Shown here: in pieces, positions 31,520-43,098 of the stretch | Layout of the letters: each line of letters opens with the position of its first letter | Position numbering within the stretch: the first letter of the stretch is position 1 | NCBI RefSeq assembly: GCF_014529535.1 | Contig: NW_023503376.1 | Span: 4,121,608-4,185,607 of the forward strand | Direction: 5' to 3' | DNA length: 64,000 nt | DNA from: Bradysia coprophila | Taxonomy: Eukaryota > Arthropoda > Insecta > Diptera > Sciaridae | Translations under genes and position numbers: made by a program | Notes under the pieces: model-generated | Database searches by the model: none | The model's input: only the letters and a program-made list of their open reading frames with translations | Told to the model about the DNA's origin: nothing

Positions 31520-32647
31520 GCTAAAAATTATAATTCACCAGCTGCAGTAGAGGTCGAGTTTGACAAAACATCAACTCAATTCAGTTACGAGCTTATAGTA
31601 TGGAATTTAACGTAAGAATGATCATTGTCCACTGTAGTGCTTTAACATTCATTTTGCGTGCGCAAATATGCAATCGATGAAAGTGTAAAATTGCTGCAGT
31701 GCATAAAATCACTGGCTTCGCCTCGGGTCGACAACTTTCCCATCTATTGCGCAAAATTTTCATTTAGGCACACGATGTCATAAATAACTATTTACGCACT
31801 ACAAAACGGGTAATGGACCGCTTGTACCCAGAGAAATGTTAGGTTGGTACGCCTGTGGCGAGATACTCTAACGTAGCAATTTACTTCGGCGTGTGTGACC
31901 CGTGTTTGCTCTATTCCATTTAAAATCACAAATATAAAGAATCAATATGAAAGCTAGCAGACTGGCGTGGAAGAGGCGCATCGGGTGTTGTATCTAAGAG
32001 ACGACTATACTTAAGTTAAGGGCACAAGTTTTAATCCAAAATGGACGCCAGTACAGGAATTTTCATTTAAAAAGAGTCTGCCATCTGGTTCGCTTTGCAT
32101 AAATTACAATTTAAAAAATTAATTTGTTGTAATTCTTGATGCTTTTATGACCAAAGTACTTGAATGTACTCGTAAGAAACAGATTTTCACTACGATTAAT
32201 GTCTTAAACTTACAATTTAGTGAGTTGACTAGAATTCACTCGCTTTATTTCCTCGTTAATGTACAAGTTTCCACTACGTTTCCTCTTAATTCTAAGCTAA
32301 ATAATTTTCTTGTTTTTGTAATTATCTTTTAAAAAGTATTTTTTCCTTCCTCATTGTTATATTATACATTCTCGTTTTAAGTGTAGAGATCAATTTAAAT
32401 GTACGTTGGCTAAATATTACCGTTAGAAATAATTAAATTTTAATGGAAATATAATTCGTTCAATGTATAAAAAAGAAATCACAAAAAATTTGTTCGGTTT
32501 AAAAGTAAAACTAAAAGCAAAATACCTGCAGATTTGAAACGGTGCCTTTGTTGTATATTTCAAAAAAAAAAGTTTCATAAAAACGGCATCATTGGTAGAT
32601 CTATATTTAGTCTGTCAGTAAGTAGTTCAGGTTTTTCCATGAACAAT
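31520..32647. other. Gene-free stretch downstream of the SPSB3-like gene
   Basis: AT-rich, with no convincing frames. Includes the 3' UTR region of the SPSB3-like gene on its right side. Confidence 0.35.
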
Positions 32648-35600
32648 TCAAACCCAAGCAACGAATTTCATTCGACCGATTTCGGTTTGTTCATCGGGTA
32701 ATGCTTCCGATGATGACGAGGATGAAGGTGAATCCGGTTGCAGTCTAGTTTATGGATGAAAGAGGAAATTGTTCACATTTTATTCACATTCAACATTATT
32801 TTCTTCATAGATCTTGATACTCAGGCTCAATTAAACGGAACTGAATTCTTATGATTTGATTGTTCCAATCGGGAGAGTAGCACAAATTGTTTCCAAATCT
32901 GTCGATAATTTGGATCAAGGAACAAATAGCAAGAGAACTGGAACCTTCTAGGAACGGGAAGCTGTTTTGTGCTCTTGAGAATCTGGTACTTCTTTTGTTA
33001 AAAATACCTGATAGACTGTGATACCAAATCTTTAGATTTAAAAAGGGAGAGTGGATCTACAGACTTGGTTTTCAAAGTAATAGACATATCATAAGCCACT
33101 GTCTGTTGATAGCTAGTTTCATTTGGTTGCTAATAGCGTTGGCAGCTTAAGGCAAGTATACAACCAGACCTAAAGCGTCAAAAATCGAGTGTTTTGAGGG
33201 GCGCAGCCAAATCAGTAACAATACCACCGGCTCAATATAAATTAGCGTCAAGAGTCGTAATAGTTAAATGCAGAAAGGTGACATGTCCCATTAGCGAATT
33301 ATAAGAAAAATGAAATTTCATTCGTTCAGCTTTGTTTCGAATGGTCTGACGATGGTTTTTTCTTTGAAACTATTAAAAACTTCGATTAACAACGCCAGAC
33401 TATTCGAAATGAGACTAAACGAAGAAAATTTCATTTTTCTTATAATTCGCTAATGGGAGTTGTCCCCTTTCTGCATTTAACTATTCTATTTAACTAAAAG
33501 TAAAGACCTAGAGCACTGATTTTCAAGGCAGAAGAAACGCCTCTTTACCCATCAGGGATTTTTTTGGGAAAATATTTTCCTAGATTTTCCGTAGTTTGGA
33601 AAAATGAAGGAAAATTCGGGAAATTGTGGCAAATTTACGTAAGTATTTTCCCATAAATAGTCCCTGGTACCAAAAGCGTTGATTTGTTTTAGCGTCAGTG
33701 TCACTTTAAGATCCATAGAAGTAAATGATTCTCATACTCGTTCGATTCTTACTTTCTATTTGCTCTGTCATAAAATTTGGCGATTTTTTGGAGAGACTTA
33801 TATTGAAGAGTCGTCCAAATTTTAGCTCGTATGTGTTTTAGATCGACAAATTAATCTTTGTGTCCCCATGTGATGTACCAACAAATTTGTTAAAAATATC
33901 CGGTCAAATTTATACTTACATTTTCGGATTATTTTCGGCTGATAGAACTGCCGTCTCATACATGGCTTCAGCTAAATAATTTGTTATGATGACCGGAAGA
34001 TGTAAGCTAGCTAAATCGTCCAGATTTGTTATTTTCTTACTAATTTCGGCCCGACATCGATCCTGCAGATTCACAAAATCACGTCGCATATCAACCAAAG
34101 CCATATCAGTTTTCGCAGCCGTTGAGCAAACAATGGGGAACAGAGGTTCACGAATCTGTAAAAGATATCGATGTTAGGAATAACGCCTCCCATACAGAGA
34201 AATTCCTTCAATCAATTACTTCATTTAGACCCCGAAATGCAACTCCCAAACATCGATTATCCTTGTAGTAAGTTAACGTGCCATTGATACCATCAAATAA
34301 CAGTCCAATTTTCGTCTCCTTATTTTCTTTGAAACGTTTTGTGTACCGAACTCCAACGGCATCGTGCCACAGAAGACCTTTGTGTGATAATCCCCAGCCA
34401 TTCTTATCTTCGCCCAGTAGATTTATGAAGACATTAGCGTGGAGCCGTGCGTCCTTCGTACCGATTCCAAACATCATGCTGAAGCATCAAGAAAATTAGC
34501 CGGTGAGAAGGAAAAGCAGGAATAATCGGGTGTCGAGAGATGCGATAAAAATAATAAGCCGCGAACTCTGGCTAATTTGGTGGTAAACAAGAAAACTAGA
34601 AAATTTAACCACAAATCACTCGCTTGACTGAATATATGTTTAGATCAACAGAACTTTGTTACAGTTCTGTTAGTGCCGATTTCAGTGACTTATCTTGGCG
34701 TGCATGGAAATAATGTTTTCTTCCAGGTATCCCAAAATTTTGACAAATATTTTCCGGTGTTTCGCAATTAACTTCCCGGTGGCGCGAATATTATTTCCCA
34801 AGCCCTTTCTAGTCTTTTTGTGCAGATTTAAGTCTAGCATTAGTTTTAACAATGCTAAAACCTTTTAGTGGCTTTCTTCTGTATGAATTTTCACTCATCA
34901 ATAGATCACTAAAATGACCGCTGGCGTGATGATCGACGGTTCAGTTTTGTGTGCAAACTAATGACCAATGAAAGTGTAAAACAGGTATGGTCTATTGTCC
35001 ACCCGGAGGACATAAAAATTTGATTTTCGTACTTAAACGCACTCATTTTCATATTATTTTGACATAAAATGTGAGTGCGTTTAAGACGAATTCGCCGATC
35101 GACCATACCTGTTCTAGACTTTCATTGCTAATGACAACCAACTTTGCTTCTAAGGGAATTCCCCGTATTTAGTTTATTTACATTCATTTCAAAGAATTGG
35201 ACGCTCTCACTTATTCATTACTATGTAAAATTGTGAAGTTGGTTTCAATTAGTTTGCACACTTTTCCTCACCTTTCCGTCATCAGTTTCACCAAACGAAG
35301 AGATCTATATGTAGAAGAGAATGTTTGTAAAGATGCTAATAGACTACGCCAAAATGATTTTTTTCTCAATTTTTTTACATAAAGCAGCTAAAAATTGACA
35401 ATAAAGATACCCGTGTCTCGTCTTTTGACGAAAAAACTTGAAACCGGATAGATTTTTCACTTTATAAATTCCTGAAATATGTGATTTGCGCCATTTTCCA
35501 CCCAAATTCCACATAAGGTCTTAAGTTTGCCACTTTGCAATTACAGTAGTATGAGTAGTATTGTTCACTCAGTTCATCCAGTTTTGACTGAATTTTGTTT

Positions 35601-38600
35601 TGATGAAATGTCAAATCGGGACAGTAAATTTTAAATCTCAAACAAGTTTGTGTCGAAAATTTGTAGTATTTCGCGTAAAACAAAGTGATTCAGTTTAAAT
35701 TTCGCACAGAAAATAGTTCCGAGTGTGCTCATGCTTGTGTCTTAAACAGAATTTAGGACAAATTCTCCGAAATACTTTTAAAGACAAATTAATTTGGTCA
35801 AACTTTGTGGGTGTTGTGAAAATCTCATTTTTAAAAGCAATTTGGTGTCGATTATGCAATTCAGTGTTCAATTCCTTAATTTTCAGTCGGTAAAATGTGA
35901 AGAAAACATACAAAAATATGTTGCCATTCAGGTAAACAAAATTCTTGACATGTCTGTTGTGAAGATAGTCGTAAGTGACACCACAAAACTGAAATTTTTT
36001 TGTCCGTTAATTTAAAAAATGATTTTTTTGGCGGAAATGCTTTTATTTGAATGTGTGCATGATTCCGGTAAAATAAAATAGTGATAAAGTCACCACTATT
36101 GATGACCTTTAAAATGGCATCATTGGTTAAATATGATTGGCATAGTCTATTGCACGAGTCCATCCTTTGATAAAACAGATATAAACTCATTGGAAAATTG
36201 TCTTATGGTCTAATCTGACAGATATGTTGGGCATAACAATCTTTCCGAAATTCTGCCTTAATTTACTTAAATAAAAAAAATTAAGTCGCGAGCGGAGCGA
36301 GTGAAATTTTTTGAAGATTGACTTTTGATGATGCAAAAATGTTAACCATTCTTTGAAACTGTACAAACTCAAAATTCTAAATGAAACTTTAATTTGAGCA
36401 AAAGCGCCGCAGACGAAGTTTTTAAATTCTTAGTTTAGTTCGTTGAAGAGAATAATTCATCGGGATCGGGATAGTGACGAAAACTTCTTGATAAACTCTT
36501 CCCGCTGATAAAAATTTCCCGAGGAGTACTTCCCGCTGATAGAGACTTAACACTGTCCGACTTCCCGCTGAACACTGACAAGAAACAAATTTCTCGCTGA
36601 TAGACTTCGCTAACAGAAACTTCCCAATAATTTCATCCCCGTCGGTAGAAACTTCGCAATAGGTTCTTCGAGCTGATAAAATTTCCCGGTGAGTCCTTCC
36701 CAGTGACAGCTATTTTCCGGTTAGTTCTGAATTCTTCCCGTTGATTGATATTTCCCAGTGAGTACTTCCCGTTGATAGATATCCCCTGGAGTGAGTTCTT
36801 CCCAGTGATAGCTGTTTCCGATTTCCCGGTGACCAGAGATGGGAAATTACCGGTAATTTATTTATTGTCGGTAATATTACGTAATATTACGGTAATATTA
36901 CGTAACATTGGGTAATATTACCGAAATCTTAAATTACCAATATTACCGATGTTTCGGTAATATTACGTAATTTACCAATACAAAATTGTAACAATTCGAT
37001 ATTTTACTATCAGACTCATGCGAAAGTTGAATATTATTCAGCAATTGTCCTTTGCGAAAATTATCCTTTATACGGTGGACTATTTTCTGTTCATTTTTCG
37101 TGAATTTTACGTGAAACTCAACTTTCGCATGTGTCACACGGTAAACCAGTACCTTCGATACTGCTACATAATTGATTGCTTATGAAACAACTTTGTGATA
37201 CTCGGAAACTCACTCGTGTGTTTTTGAGCAACTTGTTTGATTGACTCTACATTTGTCAAAAAGACAGTAACCGGAGCTTGTTGCTGGAAAACACCTTTAT
37301 CACATAAAAGAATTACTTTCTCAGCATGGAATGTAAACTTCTATTACATGTGTCACTTTGAGCTTTCCTCAGTATAGTATGTTTTACTGAACAAGACAAT
37401 AGGTAAAAATGAATGAATTACATTAGCAGCATGGAGACTACTATTACATGCTTCACTTTGAGCTTTGTTGAGTAAAGTATAGTTTGACTGAACAAGAATG
37501 TGGAATCTTACTTCTTGCGTAGATGTTTCCAAATGTTTGTTTCGACTATTCAGATAACCAAACTCGTATTCGGCTAGTTGAAGAAGGGGTACACGAGTCG
37601 AAAGATTTGGAAGCACTTGTGTTACGTTATCACGCTAGATTGTATGTCGCTACCACAATATTCAACGATGGCAGTGCCGGAAACTCGGTCCTTTATGATA
37701 CGAAATTTGAAATGAAATTTCATTTGCTAACAAATTTCAGTTTTCGATTTAAGCCCGTGTTCTTATGAAGTGACAGAAGACCGAGTTGCCGACGGCGTCA
37801 TTCAATGACAACTCTGAGAGAAATCGTAAAAATCCACGCTCTTTTAATTATCAATTTCGGTTGAAGCTCATTCAAATGTGTATACTACTCGACTGTTTTT
37901 GAACAAGTTGTTTAACTAGGCTGAACTAGGCCTAACTAAAACAAAATTATACGATAAAATACACTTGAATTTGCTAAAAACGAGTAATTTTTGTTGAAAA
38001 TGATTAAAATTTACAATATGTTAACTGATTTTTGGTAATATTACGTAACTTACGTAATATTACCGAGGCTTTAAATTACCAATATTACCGAGCTTCGGGT
38101 AATATTACGTAATTTTACGTAATATTACCGGGTAATATTACACGGTAATATTACGGGCCCATCTCTGCCGGTGACAGCTATTTCCCAATGAGTACTTCCC
38201 GCTGATAGACATTTCCCGGTGAGGTCTAATTTTTACAGTAAAAAAAAGAAAATCGCCTTCGGCGAAGGCTAAATTTCCCGGTATCCAATTTTTCGCCCCG
38301 ACGACTTCCCGGTATCTAGGATACCAGGATACCGCATTATTTCCATGCACGTTTGGGGGTATCAATTTTATAAGAGAAGCAGAGAAATGTTTAGTCCCAA
38401 GTGCAAGCAGATTAAAGAGTCCGATAAAACTTGAACGAAACATTTAAGATGAGACCATATGAAATGTCTCGTTTTTTATGTTCCGAGTAAATAAATGAGA
38501 AGAAGAAGAAATTACTACAATGTACAGTGTGACCTTGGTAATTGATAGGTAAAGGTAATAGAATATAGATTGGTAGATAGATAAGTGTAGACAGAAAGAC

Positions 38601-41600
38601 TGTAGTAGTGAAAAAGGGCGTCGTCATTTTTCCTAATCGATCTGCTATTAGGAAGTGTTTCATTTGTTGTTTCTTCATTTCAAAATTAGAGAAGGCTGTG
38701 TTGTCTTTATCGACCAAATAAAAGTGTATAACAGAACCATCCGTTCAGCAGCAGTAATTTTTTGTAATTGAAAGTAGAGCAGAGTCGTATCACACCAAAC
38801 GGAAACGTAATTCACGACCACACAACGTTATTTATGCAATCGAAAAATTCCGAAAATAAATTTCAGATGTCCAGAAATGCTCTCGTCACCGGTGCAGCGC
38901 AGGGCATTGGACGATCCATAGCTATTCGTTTAGCTAAGGATGGTTTTAATGTGGCTGTTAACGACATTGACAAATTTTCCGGTGAGCTAAGCAAGGTACA
39001 AAAGACCATACAAGAAATGGGTCAGAAGTCGATTGCTATCATTGCTGATGTTTCCATCGAAAAGGAGGTTGAGTCAATGATGAAAAGTGTTGCGGCACAA
39101 TTGGGTAGTTTAGATGTACGGACGATTGCTTCACTTATTTATGATCTTATTGATATCATAGCTGTGTACTTACAATAACAGGTCGTTATTGCTAACGCTG
39201 GTATTGCTCAAGTAAAACCGTTCCTTGACATAACACTGGACGATTGGGAGAAAATGTTTGCGGTGAATGTACGTGGTGTTTTTCTCTGTTATAAGGAAGC
39301 AGCCAAAGTGATGATAGAACAAGGAACTGGTGGAAAAATTGTCGGTGCATGCAGCATCGTTGGATACCGTCCATTTCCAATGTTGAGTCACTACTCAGCG
39401 TCCAAATGGGCTGTGCGCGGTTTAACCCAGGCCGCCGCATTGGAACTGGCCAAACATAAGATCACCGTAAATGCTTACTGTCCCGGTATGCATTTGAAAC
39501 GTACGATCCGATGTGGAATTTGTTCCAAACTTTCATTTGCAGGTATTGTTGGAACGCAGATGTGGGATACTATTGACGAGTCGTTGGCGACGTACGAGAA
39601 CAAAGTGAAGGGAGAAGTCATAAAGGAATATTCGGATAAATTGATTGCCCTTGGTCGTACAAGCGTACCAGATGATGTGGCTAACTTTGTCTCGTTTCTT
39701 GCTAGTAAGGATTCGGATTATATGACTGGGCAGAGCGTCATTATTGATGGGGGAATTCAATTTTCCTAAGTCATCAGAACATTGTTTTCAAAATCAAGCT
39801 TGCACTTGGGACCTGGGCACCAATAATATGGTGAAGGTATGGTAATTTCACTTCAAATCGCTTCAAAATATAGTTAGAATGTCTTTACACCAGTCAATGT
39901 TGTTTATACTATCCCTACCGTCAACGTCCAATGACACTGCAATAAATCCATGACTCACCTAGTTCCGAACACACGCTGGGACAACTGTATCTCCCAATAA
40001 TATCGTCCATTGTTTAAAATTTTGTTTCCACGAACGCCGGCTGTTCCTTTACTCCAATTGGGATGAAAAAATACACTTCTGTTCCCAGGTCCACCCAACA
40101 CAACTTCCGGAGATCGATGTCTGAAAATTTAAAACATTTTGATAAAAAAATAGATTTCGTCTCGTCTATGCTTCTGTATCGGTGAATTGGGTAGGTAAGG
40201 TAAGTGGTATCCAGTTCGGAACATGTTATCAAGGGTCGTCCATAAATCCCGTTCTCTTCATAGAGGTAGGAAGGAATGATGAAAGTGGGACGAAAAATGT
40301 GCAAAAAATTACGAACAAACTCATACCCGAACTAGATCTGTTGCAACGTCAAATTAAGTTTTGTTTATTTCGACCATCACAGATATAAGAAACGTATTCG
40401 GCGGCTTAAGTGGAACAACGATCATATTGACAAAATACTGTTTTAAGTCATCTGTTATCGGTAAAGACGTTAATATAGGGCTATGAACACTAGGTAAAAC
40501 TTGGTCTTATACAGCAAAATGCATGGTCAATTAATGAAGTAGAAGATTTTGGAAAGAAACAAAAAAGTAACAGGCTCGAACAAACGTATGAGACAGTTTA
40601 ATTCTGCCGTAATTCGGACGAAATAGTAGATTACGTTAGATGCTGCGGAAGTAATTCATTACACGAGGTAACAGTATTGTGATAATAACAAGCTCCCAAG
40701 TGAGTTTTGAACAACAAGCTTCAGCAAATGTCTTTTCGACAAGTGTAGAATTTGTATATTCGAGTCGAAGGCGCACACACTTGTCGAAAAACAGATACCG
40801 AGTGCTGCCTACCACATGCGAAAGTTGAATTTGACTTAAAAATTCACAAAAAAAATAAACCGAAAATATTCCAAAGGAAATCGAGTAAATTGCTCTGTAA
40901 TGTTCAACTTTCGCATGGGACAGGCAGTAAAACAACTTTCAATGAAATAACAAAGGAATAGATCATTGTCAATGTCGTTTGAGATGTCAAATGAGCTGTC
41001 ATTTTCACAAAGCTAACCACAATGTTACAAACATTTATATGTAGCTGTCATTGTTTGAGGTTAGCTTTGTGAAATTGACAACTCATTTGACACTATTTTG
41101 AGAGAAGAACAGTTATTTGACACTGATCTATTACTGGAAATTCTTTTGTTATTTCCACTGGAAATTGTTTAGACCCGTACGAAGTACTGGGGTCTTATAG
41201 GTTTACGCATACGTTTGTAACACGTCGAATTGGACTCCCTGAGTAAGGGGAAACCTATTGTGGTTGTCTAGAGATGACAAATCCGCGAAAAAAAAAATGT
41301 CCGTCTGTCCGTCTGTCCGTCCGTCCGTCTGTCCGTCCGTCCGTCTGTCTGTCTGCACGATAACTTGAGTAAAACGCATCCGATTTTGAAAATTCTTTTT
41401 TTCCCCGTTTGGTAATGTCAAAAGACAGGCTAAGTTCGAAGATGAGTGATTTTGGATCGACCCCTCCCGAGCTGTGGCCCAATAAGTGCTTTACGGTTTT
41501 TCGAAGATATCTCCGGACATTTAAACGTTAAACTTGTAAGTTATACGTCAAATAAAAGGTATTTACAATACCGATCGACAAAAAAAAAGTTTATGGAAAT

Positions 41601-43098
41601 CGGATGACCGACTCGTGAGTTAGACCCCTTGGTGTGGAACAGGCACAGGGCGGCAAGCAGTTTTTGCTTGTAGGTCGGCCACATTTGAACATATTTCGTC
41701 TGTTTTAGCTTTATTAGATAGGTATTGACCGTACCAATCAGGGAAAAAAAAGTTTTTGAAATTATGTTCTCCGGAGCGTGAGCTAGGTCTCTTGGAGTGA
41801 GCTGTTATCTGGCTACTCGGCCGTACAGTGAACGTGGTGTATTTTGACAATATCTCGAGTAAATTTTGACCGAATTTCATGCGAATTTGTTTGAAAGGTA
41901 TTAACGAATGTAAAGCGTCGGTACTATTTCCGGTCTCCTAACAAAATGGCTGCCGGCGGCCATATTGGATTTTAGTAAAATAGAAATATCTTGGGAAAAA
42001 TGATACTTAGAGAGTTTCTGTTAACATGGAAATAATTTGTTATGTGTGTGGGGTTTCAGGGATTCCATATACGGACATCTATATATACCTATATACAGCT
42101 ATATTGAGCTATATACAGGCATATAGAGCTATATAATAGCATATATTTATCTGTGAAATGTTTATTTACAGTGAAATATAGTTAAATATAGCTGTATATA
42201 GCTGTTTAAATAGGAATTTATGAAAGTTGACTTCGTACGGGGCTGTCTATATTGCCTCCGGCAATTTAGTTGTATATGATAACAAGGCAAAGAGTGGATA
42301 ATGTAAGTGATTTTAAAGGGAGAATAGTTTTTCAGCAGAGAAGAAAATGAAGTAAGAGAAATGAAGAGTTTCACAGTAAAGGCTTTTGATACGAATAGGT
42401 GTTTCGTACGGGTCGGCGTTAGCTATGTTTTTTATCCGAATTTTGGTAGAGCTGAAAACATCTCCAACATCTCTTCGAATATTAGAAACTCATGGACCCT
42501 CACTCTCTCATTCATATATGGTTTAGATCTCCGTTTACTTCATAATGATGTAAAGTGCGAGTGGTTTTCATTGTTTGATCGTACACGGGGGAGTGAGTGT
42601 GTGGAGACCTTCAGCTCGAAACTAATGGAGTAAGCGACTTTGTATCGATCTGTTTGAAACTACTCAGATGACTCTACTCGTGTTACGATGAATAACTCTA
42701 CTCGTGTTAAGATGACTGTTTTTGTGAGAAGATAAGGAATGGACCGAATCATTTCCCATGTACCAAAGGATTTTCAATTTCACGAGATAATTCCAGGGCT
42801 TCCACCGTTTAAAATCTCTCGTAGAATCCCTAGGATTTTTTGAAGTTTTAGGAGTAGTGGAAGCCCTGTAATTCATACCGGCTTTATGAATCGTGCATCT
42901 ATCTTGCGATCTGATTGACTCTAATTTTTATCTACCGGAAACTCGAATCAACGAATCGCTTAAAATCTAAATTCAATTAACTCACCGTTTGCTCCAACTC
43001 CACAGGTCCGCACACCCATGCCTCAACGGATTGCTATCGTTGTTATTTGTTTCCTCATCGGCAAAATTTACTGATTTACTGACACACATTTTCGCCAT
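32648..43098 (-). CDS. SPRY domain/SOCS box protein 3-like (SPSB3)
   Basis: Minus-strand exons: 43098-42986, 40120-39959, 34478-34220, 34155-33920 and probably 32744-32648. Phases agree at every junction, giving about 288 residues. Exon 1 (MAKMCVSKSVNFADEETNNN) ends LWSWSKR; exon 2 begins the SPRY domain (SVFFHPNWSKGTAGVRG, NNGRYYWEIQLSQRVFGT). Exon 3 continues SMMFGIGTKDARLH, GWGLSHKGLLWHD and GTLTYYKDNRCLGVAFRGLNE. Exon 4 has PLFPIVCSTAAKTDMAL and a tail LDDLASLHLPVIITNYLAEA in the SOCS-box position. SPSB proteins are adaptors of elongin/cullin ubiquitin ligases. Exon 4 could end at TAA (33916), but GTAAGTATA favours splicing to the Ser-rich last exon, which is the least certain part. The large intron 34479-39958 hosts an SDR gene and nested transposons; intron 1 (40121-42985) hosts a CGTACG element. 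Confidence 0.85.
33259..33485. mobile_element. Fold-back element in the last SPSB3-like intron
   Basis: AATAGTTAAATGCAGAAAGG at the left is inverted at the right end. The arms of about 100 bp include GCGAATTATAAGAAAAATGA. Imperfect only near the centre. Confidence 0.75.
34700..34805. repeat. Fragment of the ACCGGGAA / CGTGCATGGAAATAAT family
   Basis: Begins CGTGCATGGAAATAATG and contains TTCCCGGTGGCGCG. Same family as the insert in the retrotransposon (18009-18204) and the long element 36437-38355. Confidence 0.5.
34966..35128. mobile_element. Imperfect fold-back element
   Basis: CAATGAAAGTGTAAAACAGG is mirrored by CCTGTTCTAGACTTTCATTG. Internal arms carry AAACGCACTCATTTT and its inverse. 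Confidence 0.6.
35129..36436. other. Intronic DNA without recognised features
   Basis: AT-rich part of the large SPSB3-like intron; scattered short frames on both strands lack motifs. A GCGAGCGGAGCGAGTG motif near 36288 is an isolated GC-rich patch. Confidence 0.4.
36834..38167. mobile_element. Non-autonomous hAT element
   Basis: Inverted ends CAGAGATGGG / CCCATCTCTG with a perfect 8-bp target duplication CCGGTGAC (36826-36833, 38168-38175), both textbook hAT features. Sub-terminal regions are (GGTAATATTACGTAA)n arrays in inverted orientation at the two ends, perhaps transposase-binding repeats. No transposase remains. It contains another MITE (37017-37131). Confidence 0.92.
37017..37131. 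mobile_element. CATGCGAAAGTTGAA MITE, copy 1 (inside the hAT element)
   Basis: Ends CATGCGAAAGTTGAA and TTCAACTTTCGCATG; imperfect pairing extends a further 10 bp outwards. The interior shares AAATTCACAAAAAA-type sequence with copy 2 at 40805-40928. Confidence 0.75.
38867..39769 (+). CDS. Short-chain dehydrogenase/reductase, acetoin/butanediol dehydrogenase-like
   Basis: Three exons: 38867-39115, 39182-39485 and 39543-39769, giving 259 residues (classical SDR size). The Rossmann motif TGAAQGIG is at residues 8-15. An acidic Asp at about 33 after strand 2 implies NAD(H) preference. NAG is at 88-90, and the catalytic tetrad is Asn112, Ser141, Tyr154 and Lys158 (YSASK). AYCPGIVGTQMWDTID and the C-terminal MTGQSVIIDGG closely resemble microbial diacetyl reductase/2,3-butanediol dehydrogenases. 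The reaction would be NAD-dependent ketone/alcohol interconversion in the cytosol; the substrate is unproven. The start is the ATG at 38867; an in-frame ATG at 38834 would add 11 residues. A TATA-like AAATAAAAG lies near 38719. It sits, opposite strand, inside an SPSB3-like intron. Confidence 0.88.
40805..40928. mobile_element. CATGCGAAAGTTGAA MITE, copy 2
   Basis: Inverted ends of about 27 bp (TGCCTACCACATGCGAAAGT and inverse). Same family as 37017-37131. Confidence 0.8.
40957..41132. mobile_element. Fold-back element
   Basis: AATAGATCATTGTCAA at the left and the inverse TGACACTGATCTATT at the right. Internal TCACAAAGCTAACC is mirrored by GGTTAGCTTTGTGA. Confidence 0.7.
41172..42414 (+). 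mobile_element. CGTACG-ended repeat element, copy 2
   Basis: 1243 bp, the most complete copy, within SPSB3-like intron 1 (opposite strand). Ends GACCCGTACGAAGTACTGGG and TTTCGTACGGGTC. Same CCGTCTGT microsatellite and CTATATACAGCTATAT block as the others. Confidence 0.8.

Larger units (their letters stand above)
36437..38355. mobile_element. TTCCCGGTGA iterated element, interrupted by a hAT element
   Basis: The left part (to 36833) and right part (from 38168) are degenerate iterations of TTCCCGCTGATAGA / TTTCCCGGTGAGTAC. The right end reads ATACCGCATTATTTCCATG, the shared end of this family. A 1334-bp hAT-type element splits it. Confidence 0.65.
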
